A stretch of DNA of 64,000 nucleotides from Isoetes taiwanensis (taxonomy: Eukaryota; Streptophyta; Lycopodiopsida; Isoetales; Isoetaceae), in the NCBI GenBank assembly GCA_021234155.1, contig JAJEKV010000065.1, forward strand, positions 7,775,333-7,839,332, given 5' to 3'. The notes beneath the pieces were generated by a model. It did no database searches. It saw only the letters and a list, made by a program, of their open reading frames with translations, and had not been told where the DNA came from. Below, one piece after another: positions 22,449-33,663 of this stretch. Each line of letters starts with the position of its first letter. Position 1 is the first letter of the stretch. Made by a program: the position numbers and the translations under genes.

Positions 22449-22570
22449 TTTCTCTTTTTTTCTTATTTTCCTAGACACTTCCCTTTTTCCTTTCCCTCTT
22501 TTCTTATTTTCCCTATACGTCTTCTTTTTCCCTTTTTCGTTTTTCCCTTTTTTGGGTTCTTTTTTTTTTT
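22449..22570 (+). repeat. Polypyrimidine tract 1
   Basis: About 120 bp almost entirely of C and T in runs such as TTCCCTTTTTCCTTTCCC. Similar tracts lie at 27541-27690 and 60590-60712, each near a member of the GGGTTGCCCC repeat family. Confidence 0.8.
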
Positions 22571-22599
22571 GGGAAATTTTTGGGTTAACCGAAGACCAT

Positions 22600-23225
22600 T
22601 GATGTGAGTTTATGGCATATGCGAAAATATTTTCAGTGGGATCTCTTCCTACGATTTCAAATGTGCCAATGGCAGGTTACTCCAAACCAAGCCTTCGTTG
22701 ATGTGAGTTTATGGCATATGCCAGTATATGCCAGAATGTGCCAATGACTGCTCCAAACCCGCTATCCCGTGTAAACTGGCGGTGGCCGCCGTTGTTGGGA
22801 TCCACTTTGGAAACCGGATAACCTGTTCTTGCTCCTAATCAATCTACGAAAGCGTTGAAGCCGGAAATAGGATGGTCGGATTTGGTGGTAGGCCAGTATG
22901 GCCTCTGGCTTGGCCGGTTTGTGCTTATGCCAACATGTCCAGGATCTCGGACTGCTGCCTGGTAGAACAATTTGTGGTAGGCCTATGCGTCTGTGATAGG
23001 TCTATTCTTGATAGCATAAATCATGCTTAGGTTTCCAGTTGCTTGTGCTGTTGCATGCAAATTTGACAGAGTTTTGCACTTCCTACTTGATGGATTTTCC
23101 ACCTTAAAACTTTGCTACAGAAGATTGGATTTTTTTAGCATGTTGGTGACTGCTCCGAACCTATTGCTCCCTGTAAACTGGCAGTCACCTGCATTGTGGG
23201 TTGCTGATGTGTGAACGGGATAACT
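22600..23225 (+). repeat. Diverged internal copies of the GGGTTGCCCC-associated repeat
   Basis: Segments at 22680-22800 and 23140-23225 share the pattern TATATGCCAGAAT, then TGACTGCTCC, then TGTAAACTGGC with G/C-rich words. The pattern is also present at 26480-26600 and 44500-44570. The first block also has an internal duplication of TTGATGTGAGTTTATGGCAT (near 22600 and 22698). The remainder up to 23505 has no recognised coding sequence. Confidence 0.55.
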
Positions 23226-23505
23226 GGCAATAGAGAGAGAGCATCTGGCTATGGCGAACTGCAAGAGGCGAAGCCCTCCAACCATTTTTGGGGCGCAGGG
23301 TCTTTGGATTATATGGCTTTAGATCCGTTACCATTAGCAGACTCAAGAAAGATTTGTATCAGAAAGAAGACCCAGGCTATTCAAGATGAAAGAATTCTGG
23401 TTTGAACACTCTTTTTTTGCATCTCGTTCTATATTGTATAAGTATCTTTGTGTTTTCCTGATATTTAAACTACTACTTAGAATGTGGAAAATGTAACCTA
23501 TGCAG

Positions 23506-23908
23506 GTAAATCTCGAGTACTTGGCCCGAGTAGTGTTTAATAAAGATGGGTTTCTCTATCCTGATAGTGTTGTTGGAATGGATTCCCACACTACAATGAT
23601 AGGCGGGCTCGGAGTTGCAGGATGGGGAGTTGGAGGTATTGAGGCAGAAGGTGCCATGCTTGGCTAGGTAATTCTTTCTTCATCATGATTAGGAATTTCC
23701 ATCCTTATTTGTATTCAACGATTTGGAAAATGGTAATTCAAGGCGCTTTTTTAATTTGTCCAGCCTATGAGTATGGTTCTTCCACAAGTTGTCGGGTTCA
23801 AATTAGATGGGAAATTACGTACATGAGTAACAGCTACAGATCTAGTACTTACTGTAACAAAGATGCTAAGAAAGCATGGCGTGGTTGGAAAATTTATGGA
23901 GTTTTATG
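23506..23908 (+). pseudogene. Aconitase fragment: two exons with stop codons
   Basis: Exon 23506-23667 encodes the aconitase segment with [27 protein letters not shown] and [15 protein letters not shown]. It ends in TAG where a Gln codon (CAG) is expected, then a GT donor. Exon 23764-23908 encodes MSMVLPQVVGFKLDGKL and [21 protein letters not shown], with TGA where Gly is expected before VTATD. It too ends at a GT. Aconitase isomerises citrate and isocitrate through a 4Fe-4S cluster. No upstream or downstream aconitase exon was found within the neighbouring 2 kb, so this is an isolated two-exon piece of the central region. The splice sites look intact, indicating a DNA-level copy rather than a retrocopy. 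Confidence 0.9.
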
Positions 23909-24246
23909 GTACGACATCTTAACTGTGGAAATGTTATGTCTTAATGCTGGATAGAAATATTTGTTTCGAGTACAAGGATCATATGAGCTAAGTACTAGCA
24001 ATGCGTGCTTTTTTCAGTGAGATATTCCAACTGGCAAATCATTGTAAATTCTTGCATGGGATATCCTCATTTGTAATCCAGCCTCATTTGGCCCCATTTT
24101 CTGTCTGAGCTCATTTCATCACCCATGCCAAACTCTATCAATAGTTCCTTCTATTTTGCTAATCAGTCTGCTTCTTTGAATGCAGGCGCTCTTATTGGTA
24201 GACCGTGCATGAAAGTCCAGACTGCTTATGTTCCTTAATCATTCAG

Positions 24247-25648
24247 GTTACCATTGCTTGAAGGCTTATGGGAATTACAGTGGGCGGCATCTCCAACACC
24301 TGGGTTTGTTGTGTCAAATTCTTTCCTAAGGTATGGTTAGATTTTCTTTTTTCATCAAACTTACAGCAAAAGATATAAAAGCTCTGTGGTAGCCAAGCAT
24401 GGATAGCATGGCAAAACATTGTCTTCTAATATTGGAACTTTTCAATTACTGTAATGATGATGTGATAGTTGTGTTTCTGAGCTCACACATTGCAGGAGCT
24501 TTCCACCTCCTCTTGCATCGATTGAAGGCTTAGACCTGCTTATCACAGATGGCAGAGCAATCTCTACAGCAAGATTAAAATTTCTCACTACAGTATGTTT
24601 ATTGACTTTAGCTGGATCCACATAGTTGTTTTCATGAACTTTAGCAAAATGGGCCAATGAGTTGTGGATTTAACTTATTTGTAATAAAACAAGTCTGTCT
24701 TTGTGCTGCTTGTCATTTAAAATGAGGTATGCAAGTTTGGAGTAATCATTTGTGGAACAGAGTTCAGCCAGCAGATCATATGATGGCAAACTGGGAACCT
24801 TGTACATGCTAATTTAGAGCTGTTGTATTTTGCAAGCCTTGCCTCTTGGCTAGACATGACCACAGGGCTTTCTCTGCCAAGGAAAAAAAGTTAACTTAGC
24901 CTCACCTTGCATCCACAAGTAAATACCACTTTGTTTCCAGCATGAGAGCACCCTTGAACCTGGAAAATGATCCTGCAAGGATTTTCAAATAAACTTTGCA
25001 TTACAGACAATCACATACCTTACTGAATCAATTACAAGCTTGCTAATGTATTCTTCAATGACAAAATTTTACAAGTTGTTTGGTCTATATTATACAGATA
25101 GATATGAAGCTTAGTTTGTCAACAAGGCTTACTGTTGAAGGTCCATCAAGATTTACAGAAGAGTATGAGGAGGCAGTGGTGATGGCCCCCACTGTCCCAG
25201 AAGGGACGGTGTCTTCGCAGCTTCAACGTCTTTATGATCAATTGGTTGCAGCATCTCAAACACTTCCCGATACTATCAAGGAAACACTTTCTGCTGGGTT
25301 TAAGTTTCCACTAAGTATGTTCTCCTGTCTTCCTGGTTCTGTTGAAACCTATACTTTGTAAATTTTGCTGGTTTTTTCTTCTTTCTTTCTTCTCTAGTTG
25401 TTGTTATCCTGCTTCTCTCATCTGAATAGTTTATATGGCGTTTAGATGGAGCATTTGAAAGACATCTCATTATTTCATACCTGGATGAAGAAATCTTAGT
25501 AAGTGGTTGTGTTTCCTTTGGAAGGATACGGGGATGGCTGACAAACGGTTGATATGTGCAGGTTGCAAGGGATATATCAGGATCTCCAGAAGTGCTTGTA
25601 AAAATTGCGAAGGTTGAACCAATTATGGCAGATATGTACGAGAGTTAA
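24247..25648 (+). CDS. Plastid lipid-associated protein / fibrillin gene, 3' exons only
   Basis: Five exons join in phase with good splice sites: 24247-24330, 24496-24592, 25098-25314, 25446-25498 and 25562-25648 (stop TAA). They encode LPLLEGLWELQWAASPTPGF (the fibrillin/PAP core entry), SFPPPLASIEG, VEGPSRFTEEYEEA, PEGTVSSQLQRLYDQLVAAS, and the typical ending GAFERHLIISYLDEEILVARD followed by SGSPEVLVKI. All five are open. Fibrillins bind lipids and carotenoids or quinones in plastoglobules and thylakoids. The first exons, with the transit peptide, were not found. In their place, 340 bp upstream, lie two aconitase exons. It may be a captured fragment or a gene whose 5' end was replaced. Confidence 0.65.
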
Positions 25649-26164
25649 TTCTAGCATTTAGTGAGCTTACTGGATAGTTTGTTTTCTCTCACTTGAAGAA
25701 ATAATGAAAGCATGAAAATTTTCCTTTAGGAAATAATATTATGCGTGATTGATTACTCTAGCAAATCACTGCAGCCGATTTTAGTACTAACCTCTTGGGG
25801 AAAAGACTTGTACATAGAAAGGCATTCAAACATTGGTTTATCTTGTACATTTACAAACAAACAAAAACACACACTACACCCAAAGGAAAAAGAAAGCAAG
25901 CATTTCTTATGGCAACTATAATGCATGGTATGGTATCGGTGTAATTCCAATTATAAGTTGCACCAATTATAAGTGGATACTCAACTGCTCGAATAAAAAA
26001 ACCTTCAATTTGATTGGAGTGGTCAATCTAGTTGGTAAACCAACATCTCAAAAAGAAAACGTTTTTGCCTCGAAATGAGAGAAGTTATTGAGACTGAGCA
26101 TAGAATAAAGGCAAGGGTGCTATAAACCTAGCGTTTTGTTTTGTCGCTGCAACACGTATATTTG
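25649..26164. other. Intergenic, no recognised feature
   Basis: AT-rich sequence downstream of the fibrillin stop. I see no polyadenylation signal that I would assert and no further exon. Confidence 0.5.
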
Positions 26165-27535
26165 TTTTTGGGTTGCCTCTAGGGGAAGGAAGGAAGGAAG
26201 GTTCTTTTATCGTCCGCGGAGGCCAATCGGCCTATGGGACCCAAATTACATGGGTGCAGCAAGCCCATTGCTACCCGGATTAAAAAACCCCCCCTTAGGA
26301 GGGAAAAACCATCGTAGCAACAAACTCCGGCCGGGTATTTGCACAATATATATACATATACACATAAATTCCCGGCACCTCAGGTAGGTGCCCGGGGGCA
26401 GAGGTGAGTCCGCAGATCCAAAACCTCCTGGAGGTAGGAGCCAAAGCAAACCCTTGCTCGTGTGGGTTTTCAACATATTTTAAGTATATGCTAGAATATC
26501 CCTAGGATATGCCACTCCAAACTCGTTGTTGGCTATAAACTGGCGGTTGCCAGTGTTGCTGGGCGGCCGCTGTGCAAACTAGCTAACTGGCACCGCCATC
26601 GTGCAAATCTTTTTGGATTGCTCATTTTAGAAATGCACAGGAGCTACTTTCGTCAAGTTTCTATAGTCTTCAAGAATTAGAAGCCATGGATTCACCATTA
26701 TCACTTTCTTTGGTCATAAGGAGTTTTTGATCCCATTTACAAAGGTGTACCATTGATGATGTAAAGTGTAAGAATTTGGAGAAGCATTTGGCCAATTTAC
26801 AGATGCCCTGGTAGTTATGAAGAGGTGTAGTACATTTAAGAAAGTATTGAGGACACTTTCATTTCCTTCTGATGAACCAAGAGAAAGTGGAAAGCAAATA
26901 TGGGGTTTATGCCCATTGTGACCCACGTTGTTTGGCCTGTTTGTAGATAAACTCGAATAAGAAGGAGTCAAGATAGGACAACTTCTAGATGAGGTCTATA
27001 TAATGTTAAAATGCATGCTCAAGCTGTTGTCACATCTTTAGAATGCATGGCCAGGCTGTTCTGTCGCATCTTCTACCTCATGCTAGTAATTTTAAGTTCT
27101 CCTTCCTAATTTCATAATCATTCTTAAGAATTTTAGCTATACATTCAAAAGTCTAAAATTATTAGCATATACATATTCTATCACCATTGCTTGGACAAGG
27201 GTATAACCTATGTACTATCTAAGAGCTTTAAAATGTCATTAGCTTTAAAATGGCATGCTATTAGGTTAATAGATGACGGCAATGTCAATATCTAAGACAA
27301 ACGAGTTTAGTAACCAAGAAGTATGAGTTGAACTTATAATTGTAACGTCCATGCAGAGACTAATTGGCTAAATAGCAGTGGCCAAATATTCTTGGGTTAA
27401 GAAAATGACACCCTACTTTGTAGCATTCACACGGCTCTGCACAAAACAAAAAAGACTCAACATGAGCCAATGAAACACAAACTATAAAAACACACTCTCG
27501 GGCCACTGGAGGGCAACCCCTCGTCGCAAACACCT
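26165..27535 (+). repeat. GGGTTGCCCC repeat-family member, interrupted by a LINE 3' end
   Basis: The left edge TTTGGGTTGCCTCTAGGGG (26167-26185) and the text after 26441 (CAAACCCTTGCTCGTGTGGG, then AAGTATATGCTAGAATAT) are continuous in relatives at 44440 and 60111. Here they are separated by the LINE fragment 26183-26440. The right edge may be 27480-27535 (CTCTCGGGCCACTGGAGGGC, then CACCTTGTTT), which matches the right edge of the 60.1-kb copy. Between 26600 and 27480 I recognise no gene. Confidence 0.5.
26183..26440 (-). mobile_element. 5'-truncated 3' end of a LINE 3-type element
   Basis: Read on the minus strand this fragment aligns along its whole length with the 3' end of the plus-strand LINE at 31870-32162. 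Shared words are GGATCTGCG, TTTTTTAATCCGGGTAG, GCTTGCTGC, TGGGTCCCATAG and CGATTGG, ending in a (CCTT)n tail seen on the plus strand as GGAAGGAAGG (26183-26202). Only about 250 bp of 3' end is present, the usual result of incomplete reverse transcription, or of a SINE borrowing the LINE tail. Confidence 0.8.
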
Positions 27536-27540
27536 TGTTT

Positions 27541-27690
27541 TTAAACCCCTTCCCCCCCCTTCCTTTCATTTCTCTTTCATTTCCTTTTCATTTTTCTCTC
27601 TTTCCCTTTTTTTTCTTTTCTCGTCCTTCCCTTTTTCTTTTCTCTTTTCTTTCTTTTCTCTTTTCCTTTTCCCATGCCATTTTTCCGTTC
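27541..27690 (+). repeat. Polypyrimidine tract 2
   Basis: About 150 bp of C/T runs (CCCCCCCCTTCCTTTC, TTTCCTTTTCATTTTT and similar). It follows the right edge of the GGGTTGCCCC family copy, as does tract 3 in the region of 60.2-60.7 kb. Frames through it are low-complexity Phe/Ser/Leu and are not genes. Confidence 0.8.
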
Positions 27691-27780
27691 ATTGTTAGTC
27701 CTGTGCCACTAGGCACTGGACTATTCTTGAGCACTACACAGGCCAGAACATAAGAGCCTAAAGGCAAGGGTCAAGGAGGA

Positions 27781-28075
27781 GCGTTATGTAGCAAACCCAT
27801 GCCCCCGTCAAAGAAGAGGGCAATGGGTGACAAGTGACTACACCCGAGAGTGCGGCCTGAACTTAGCAGGATTCGCGACACTTATGATGGTACTGACAAG
27901 ATTTTTACAAATCAAGCATATGATCCAGGAGTTGGTAACTGAGATTGCAAAGGCTCTGCCATATGCCTATTTGGGCCCGAGGCTGTTGTACTATATATAT
28001 GATGAGACCTAGTATCGTCTTGTTCCAGTTTTATCTCAGCATCTTGCGAGACCTCATGTATTTCTTATTATATTA
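27781..28075 (+). repeat. Diverged LTR related to the one at 9304-9723
   Basis: A purine tract (GGGTCAAGGAGGAG) precedes it, as at 9291. Shared landmarks in order are an ATTGGGCC-like word, TTGTACTATATATATGA (near 27987), a TTGTCTC-like word, and GCGAGNNCTCATGTAT followed by a degraded primer-binding string. It is shorter and AT-richer than the first. It abuts the copia fragment, so no internal region of its own element follows. Confidence 0.6.
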
Positions 28076-29446
28076 AAGGGATTCTTATCTTGGCATACAG
28101 TTTCCTTTGTTCCTTGTTTTGTTCTTTCTGTTCTTATCTCACTTTGATATGCATCATCCACCAAAGCATTTTCAAAGTAATCCCAAAGATCTGGTGTATT
28201 TGTAACACATGGGTGGTCCTCATTTTCATCATTAAGATATATAGAAGAGCCTGAATCTTGATGTGAGTTATAATGCTCAAGAGAAGTAGTGGCTGGTGGA
28301 TGTGCTGCAGCTCTGCTCATTCAAATATTGATTAATGCACATATACCATTGCCTTGGGGCCTGTTTTAGGCTATAAATAGCTCGATTTAGTTTCCATACC
28401 TTGGTTTGTTCCTGTTCAAATCCCTGAGCTTGTTTCATATAAACTTCCTCATCTAGTTCAACATTAAGAAATGATGTGCACACGTCCATATGATGCAATT
28501 TTAAGTTCATTGCATTTGCCACTAAAATAATCATTCTGATACTAGTCAATTTAACCACTGGTGAATCTATTTCTTCAAAGTCTATGTCTTTCTTTTGTGT
28601 ATACCCTTGTGCAACCAACCTTGCTTTAAATTTGGGGCTTCCATCTGCATTCTTTTTCAGTTTATAAATCCATTTGTTTCCTACAGCCTGCTTTCCCTTA
28701 GGCAACTCAACTAATTCATAGGTGGATGTCCTGTTAAAGGAATTAATTTCTTCATTCATGGCTTCCCTCCATCTGTTTGCCTCTATTCTGTTCATAGCTT
28801 CATCAAAAGTTTCAGGAACATCTGTCTACATAATTATGAGTGCTTCAGGATCCTTCTCATGTAACTGCAACCTGGAACTCCTGCCATTTTCTTTTCTGCC
28901 ATAAAGTCTGGTGTCAAAGTTTGCATCTTCCATTAATCTTTCACCTTCAGATCTTCTTTTCTGTTTTTCCATTTCATGCTCCACAATTTCATGGTTTTCT
29001 ACATTATTGTCATTGTTTTCAACATTGACAATTTCCTCATCATTGCATGCATCTTTAAGATTTGTTTCCAAGTTTTGTGCATTCTTATCCACTTTGTCAT
29101 CCAAGTCTGCCATGTCATTCACATTTGTATTGCATGGCTCTACTATTTTTTACTTAATCTCCACTTTGCTTATGGACCTTGGCCTGTATAACTCCTCTTC
29201 TACAAAAGTCACATCTCTACTTACTATGGTGTTCCTTCTTTCTGGATTATACATTCTGTAACCTTTCAAGTGCTCATCATTTCCTACCAAATAGGTTATG
29301 ATACATCTGTCATCTAATTTTAACCTATTTTCCTTGGGAACATAAGTGTATCCCTGGCAGCCATATGCTCTATATTTTTCAAAATTAGGCATACTTCTTG
29401 ACCATAAGAATTCTGGACACATAACACAAACCATTACATTCCACAC
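28054..29446 (-). pseudogene. Ty1/copia pol fragment: integrase end and reverse transcriptase start
   Basis: Read on the minus strand, 29446-29150 gives the integrase C-terminal region of copia elements (SMPNFEKYRAYGCQGYTYVP, YRMYNPERRNTIVSRDVTF). 29122-28826 is an acidic linker. 28795-28277 gives the RT opening (WREAMNEEINSFNRTSTYEL, WIYKLKKNADGSPKFKARLV, LHHMDVCTSFLN, SLKQAPRQWY). The last frame passes into a different sequence at 28320-28054 (SLEHYNSHQDSGSS). No YVDD box, RNase H, Gag or protease is present, so both ends are truncated. It lies antisense to the neighbouring LTR. Confidence 0.88.
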
Positions 29447-29481
29447 TTAAAAATAAAATTCCCTCTTAAACCCCCTTTGGT

Positions 29482-31450
29482 TTGGGTGCATATTCACACG
29501 GGGATCCTCAATTGCGACTGGATTATGAGCAGGCAGAGGACTACGCCGAGATGCTCATGGACGCCCTGCCAGCAATTCTGCGGACCCCCACACTAGAGCA
29601 ACAGACAGACCAGTTGACTGAGCTATTGCGGGATGCAGCGGACAGTGCTGGCAGCCCCTCCCCCCTCCCCGCCGCCAGAGGACATCAACATTTCAGCAGA
29701 ACGGTGGTTTGATGCGAGTGTAAAGAACGCAAGCGCCGGCTCCGTCACATTCGGATCCGGTACCCGCTTGCGAGGCCACCACACGCACCGCCGCCCATCC
29801 GAAGGACACAAAGGCGGGTACCTTGCCGTGCATCGGGGAGATGTTCGACCTTTGGACACTCATCCTCGAACCTTTTGGCACGTAATGCTTCAAGGCCAAC
29901 CCAGCCTACGAGGACATCACACCCGGGCAAAGGGGAAAAGTTTTGCGGCAACTCTATGACCCACCCGGGACGCTGCATCGCCCATACCCCACCGGGATGG
30001 CCCCATTGGTTCTCGCAGAGGAGGATGTTGTGGAGGCCCCTACCGGCTAATGGGAAGGCGGTGACGACTCGATGGTATGCGGCCGAAGTTACTCAAATGG
30101 GCGAGGCGTACCCCGGTGCCGATCCTCACCGCCCTGTTCAGCGAGCATTGCGGGAAGGTTTCCCCGACAATGGACCACAAGCGAGGGTTGTCCCCATTCA
30201 CAAGGCGGGCGACCCACAGCGTCCAGCCAATTAGCGGATGATCATGGTGATTCGGTATTTGCCAACCGTTGGTTGGCATTCTCGTAGCGGCGGTGACCAT
30301 TTGGGCGGGCGAGGCGGCGGATGCAGATGCGAGCCCTCACACAAGTAGGCTTTAGACCCGCCACTCAACGATTGACCATATCTTTTACCGCCGCCGCACG
30401 ATTGAAGATAGCGAAACCATCGGAGGGACTTGTATTGCTGCTTTGTGGACTTCGCAGAAGGCTTTTGATCTGTCCCCGGGGAAAAGCTATGGGCTGAAGC
30501 GCATCAATCGGGGCTGCCGCCGCTTTATGCGAGAATGCCATATACAAAGTCGCATGAGAGTTGTTTTGGCGAGGATGCGGCCGGCCGCGCCAAGCATTCA
30601 CCGGTAGTATCGAGGTCGGCGGGGGCTGCCCCCCTCTCACCAAGACTTTTGGCCTCTACATTGACCGGTTAGAGCCCGGCTTCGCGAGCATGGGGGGGAT
30701 GGCATACGCTTTTGCACGTGTCATCCGCCAAACTCATCTATCGTGGACGATGTTGACCTTCCGCCCACACCTTAGAAGCTATGCGGTCTCATCCGGATGC
30801 CCTAGATACGTTACTCGCGGGGCTACGACATGCACGGAATCGGCCGCCAAGACCAGGTGGTTCTCATATCCTCTTCACGCCACCCCATGCCTCCCTACAC
30901 TCACATATCGGGGGGATGACATGGAGGTCGCCCACCTACAAGTACACGGGGTGGAGTTCCCCTCCTCGCCTACGTTGGGAGGCGCCCATCCGCTATGGTG
31001 TGTGCAAAGTGGAAAGAGCTTTATGCCATGCGAGAACAATAGTCACCGAGGCGAGCTCTATGATTGGGGCCATCACTCACATCTGTTTGCCACCGGCTTG
31101 AGCCCCGCCCCTTCCATGACGAGTCGAGGTTTGGGGCCTGGCCGTCTCTTTGGCGACACGGAATGACTTGGAGCAGTGCGAAGGCATTTTTTGCACGGGC
31201 ACTTGGGGGTGAAACCTTGGGTCCCTATCGGTCTACAGCTGCGAGCGGATTCTTTGCACTTCGGCGAGCTATGATAGACACATCGTCTATTTTCGTAAAG
31301 TGGTTAATATGGGTGATGCTCGGCTCCGCTTTTGGCTTAAGCTGTGGCAATGGGCCCCTTAGCGGATCGGGCTTTGTTGGAGGGGTAAGAGAATCAGTGG
31401 TTCGCCAAATGGAATGTCACGAGAACCTGGCGTCGCGGTGGACCTGAAGG
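29482..31450 (+). pseudogene. LINE 3 reverse transcriptase remnant
   Basis: A linker (29482-29712, LDYEQAEDYAEMLMDALP) precedes frames in which RT blocks are visible. These are a VVPIHKAGDPQRPANYR-type block at 30185-30240, a VGFRP block near 30345, an AFD-type palm motif near 30450, and GGG-CPP-FGLYIDRLEP near 30620-30680, corresponding to the GCPLSPxLFGLYID block. The catalytic box seems to read IVDD near 30742. The rest, to about 31450, shows a Cys/His/Trp-rich region. Frames change many times, so it is non-functional. The pattern differs from LINEs 1 and 2 in the window (no YADD, no DUF4283 ORF1), so it is a separate lineage. Confidence 0.65.
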
Positions 31451-32162
31451 CCGCGTCGTGGCGGCTTGCGGAAGTACTTGGGCGCTTGCTTCCTTGGCAA
31501 GCTTTGGGATCGGCGCTCTAGAGTAGGTCAAAAGCGGCCCATTACAAGGAGCACATCAACCCAGCGTTGGCGAGGCCCCTTGCTCTCTGCGTTCCCGGTA
31601 CGTTGAAAAAGCCCCGCGAACTCATTGCCTCCATTACGCATAGGTGCCCACCATCGCCGCGCTCGAGGCAGGCGGTGGATTGGGAGCCTCGCCCGGGGCG
31701 AACTTTCTGTCGGTGTGCTATCAAGCGGGTGCCATTGAGGATGAGTCTCACACTTTCGAGTTGCCCGGCATTCGGTCGAGATCCGGGCGAATCGTTCCCT
31801 GAAATGCGGTAGGACTTGCCCTACATTTGGCGATAAACTGCCGATTAGATGCGTGCTCGGGGTCGTACATTCCGGGAGGTCTTGGATCTGCGAGCCCACC
31901 TTTGCCCCCTTTGGCTGTCCATGTCCGGGGCACCGCACGGGTCTGAGACATGAGTGTATATATTTGTGTGTTTTGCATTTTGTATATTGGAGCGGTTTGT
32001 CGGCGGGCCGATTCTCGCGCCACGGTTTTCCTTAAAAACACTTTGGGGCGGGGGTTTTTTAATCCGGGTAGTAATCCGCTTGCTGCGCTTTTGTATTGGG
32101 TCCCATAGACCGATTGGTCTCCGTGGACGATAAAATACCTTCCTTCCTTCCTTCCTTCCTTT
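29482..32162 (+). mobile_element. LINE 3 (non-LTR element), 5'-truncated, with (TTCC)n tail
   Basis: The element is GC-rich, unlike its surroundings. It carries an RT gene on the plus strand (next entry) and ends in (CCTT)n at 32138-32162 instead of poly(A). The terminal 290 bp are shared, inverted, with 26183-26440. Microsatellite tails occur in several non-LTR clades outside plant L1. The left end lies at the copia fragment without a visible endonuclease domain. Confidence 0.75.
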
Positions 32163-33626
32163 GACAAGAAACAAATATGTTTAGAGAGATTAAACAACTT
32201 ATCTGTATGTTTTTACACCATCTTAAAAGAAAGAGGAGGTGGAGTCCCGGTTACCTGTAACCAAACAATACACACATTAGCCTCAAAGCGTAATGAGGTA
32301 AGGGTCATCAGGTAAGCTGTGGGAAATCACGGCTTATCGCCCTTCACCAAGTCCAGTCCATTTAAGCATATTACATCTCAAAAGGGTTAAATTCGTAATG
32401 ATACAAAGGTCTAAGAGACTAACAAGCTTAAGCTATAAAAAGAAAAGCTTGTTGTAATGGGACCACATAGACAAACATGTTGTAGCAACAACAATATTTA
32501 AGTGGCAGCAGTCCCTGATGCATATCATGGACCAACAATTTCTTGTTGGCACAATAAAAGAATGTTGATAGTGATTATGTGCATGACACGGCAACATGAA
32601 CCATCCTATCTAAATAATTGCCAGTGATCTGAATAAACTTGTAGCTGATATTTTTAATTTTAACAACAAAAATGCACTATTATTAGTCATTTTGTATCCA
32701 TTCTTAGCTTCTCAAATGTCCAGCTCCTTGAGTAGCTTAAAAACACAAGCATACAGACCTGGATTGAAGCATCGTGTCCTTAGACATCAGCAGAGTTAAA
32801 ATTTGCACTTGTATGTTTCCTCCATCAGTTGTTGTCAGGTTTCTATTGCCAACATAGAGCTTTACTTGAAGAACCCAGCATCCAATGCTAAAATGATCAT
32901 GAATACCAGCTTCAGAAATTTTCCAACAGCTTCGAATGGCATCTATAGATTGTACCGGCAAAGCTGAACACGTATGTGTAAAGAGCATGGCCAGATTGTG
33001 CCAAGCGAATCTTCTAAAGGGTTGAATATGCTAAAGAAGATCCCAGTAAAATAAGATTGAATGCTAGAAGAGAGCATCCCTGTATTGTGTGCATCAAATG
33101 CTCGAATGAAGAACACTGCCAAATAGAGTATTTGTAGAAGCAAAAGAGAACCCTAGATGTTAGGGTTTTGCATTGAAAAGGCAAGCATGGTTAAGAAAAG
33201 TAGGAACGGCAAAGAAAAACATAGATGTGAAATGGAAAATAATTGTTATGGCTCATACCTTATATTTATTGATATGTCCCGCACATTGCACATGGAACAT
33301 ATGCCTTGAGTAAGTTTCCATGATCTTTTTTTGGCGAAAATGGTGCCACTATCAACCACTTGGAAAAGCATGCAAGAGTCCATAATAAATAGATAAAATG
33401 GATGCCTTATTCAAGCAAGTTAATGCACAAGTGCATGCAAGCTCTTTTTTTTTTGCTTGATGACATTTGGCACTATATGCATGCATGGAAAGATCACCAT
33501 GCATCACTAAAAGTAACCCTTAGCTTTCTAACTTTTGGCATAAAAATGAGTAGACGAGAGATACGTGCTTTGCCCATACACAGATGCATCTATTAACATT
33601 TGATAAAAAAAATAACAAAAAAAAAG
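32163..33626. other. AT-rich stretch, no recognised gene
   Basis: Minus-strand frames at 33143-32943 and 32988-32737 look somewhat protein-like (AFDAHNTGMLSSSIQSYF, and VKLYVGNRNLTTTDGGNIQ) and could be decayed exons. I cannot name a family or join them. The rest shows nothing. Confidence 0.4.
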
Positions 33627-33631
33627 AGAAG

Positions 33632-33662
<31 letters not shown>
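33627..33662 (+). repeat. (GAA)n microsatellite
   Basis: About twelve GAA units. It stands exactly where LINE 2 sequence begins, so it may replace the tail of that element or mark its broken 3' end. The poly-Ser frame through it on the minus strand is not a gene. Confidence 0.95.

Positions 33663-33663
<1 letters not shown>

Noticed and set aside
25753-26100. Possible extra fibrillin exon downstream
   Set aside because: The fibrillin frame ends in TAA at 25646-25648 with the normal family C-terminus, and later frames have no similarity.
27535-27753. Phe/Ser/Leu-rich ORF
   Set aside because: It is a translation of a polypyrimidine tract.
30561-31166. 201-codon plus-strand ORF as an independent gene
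   Set aside because: It lies across the palm blocks of the LINE 3 reverse transcriptase, which switch through several frames. It is a remnant, not a gene.
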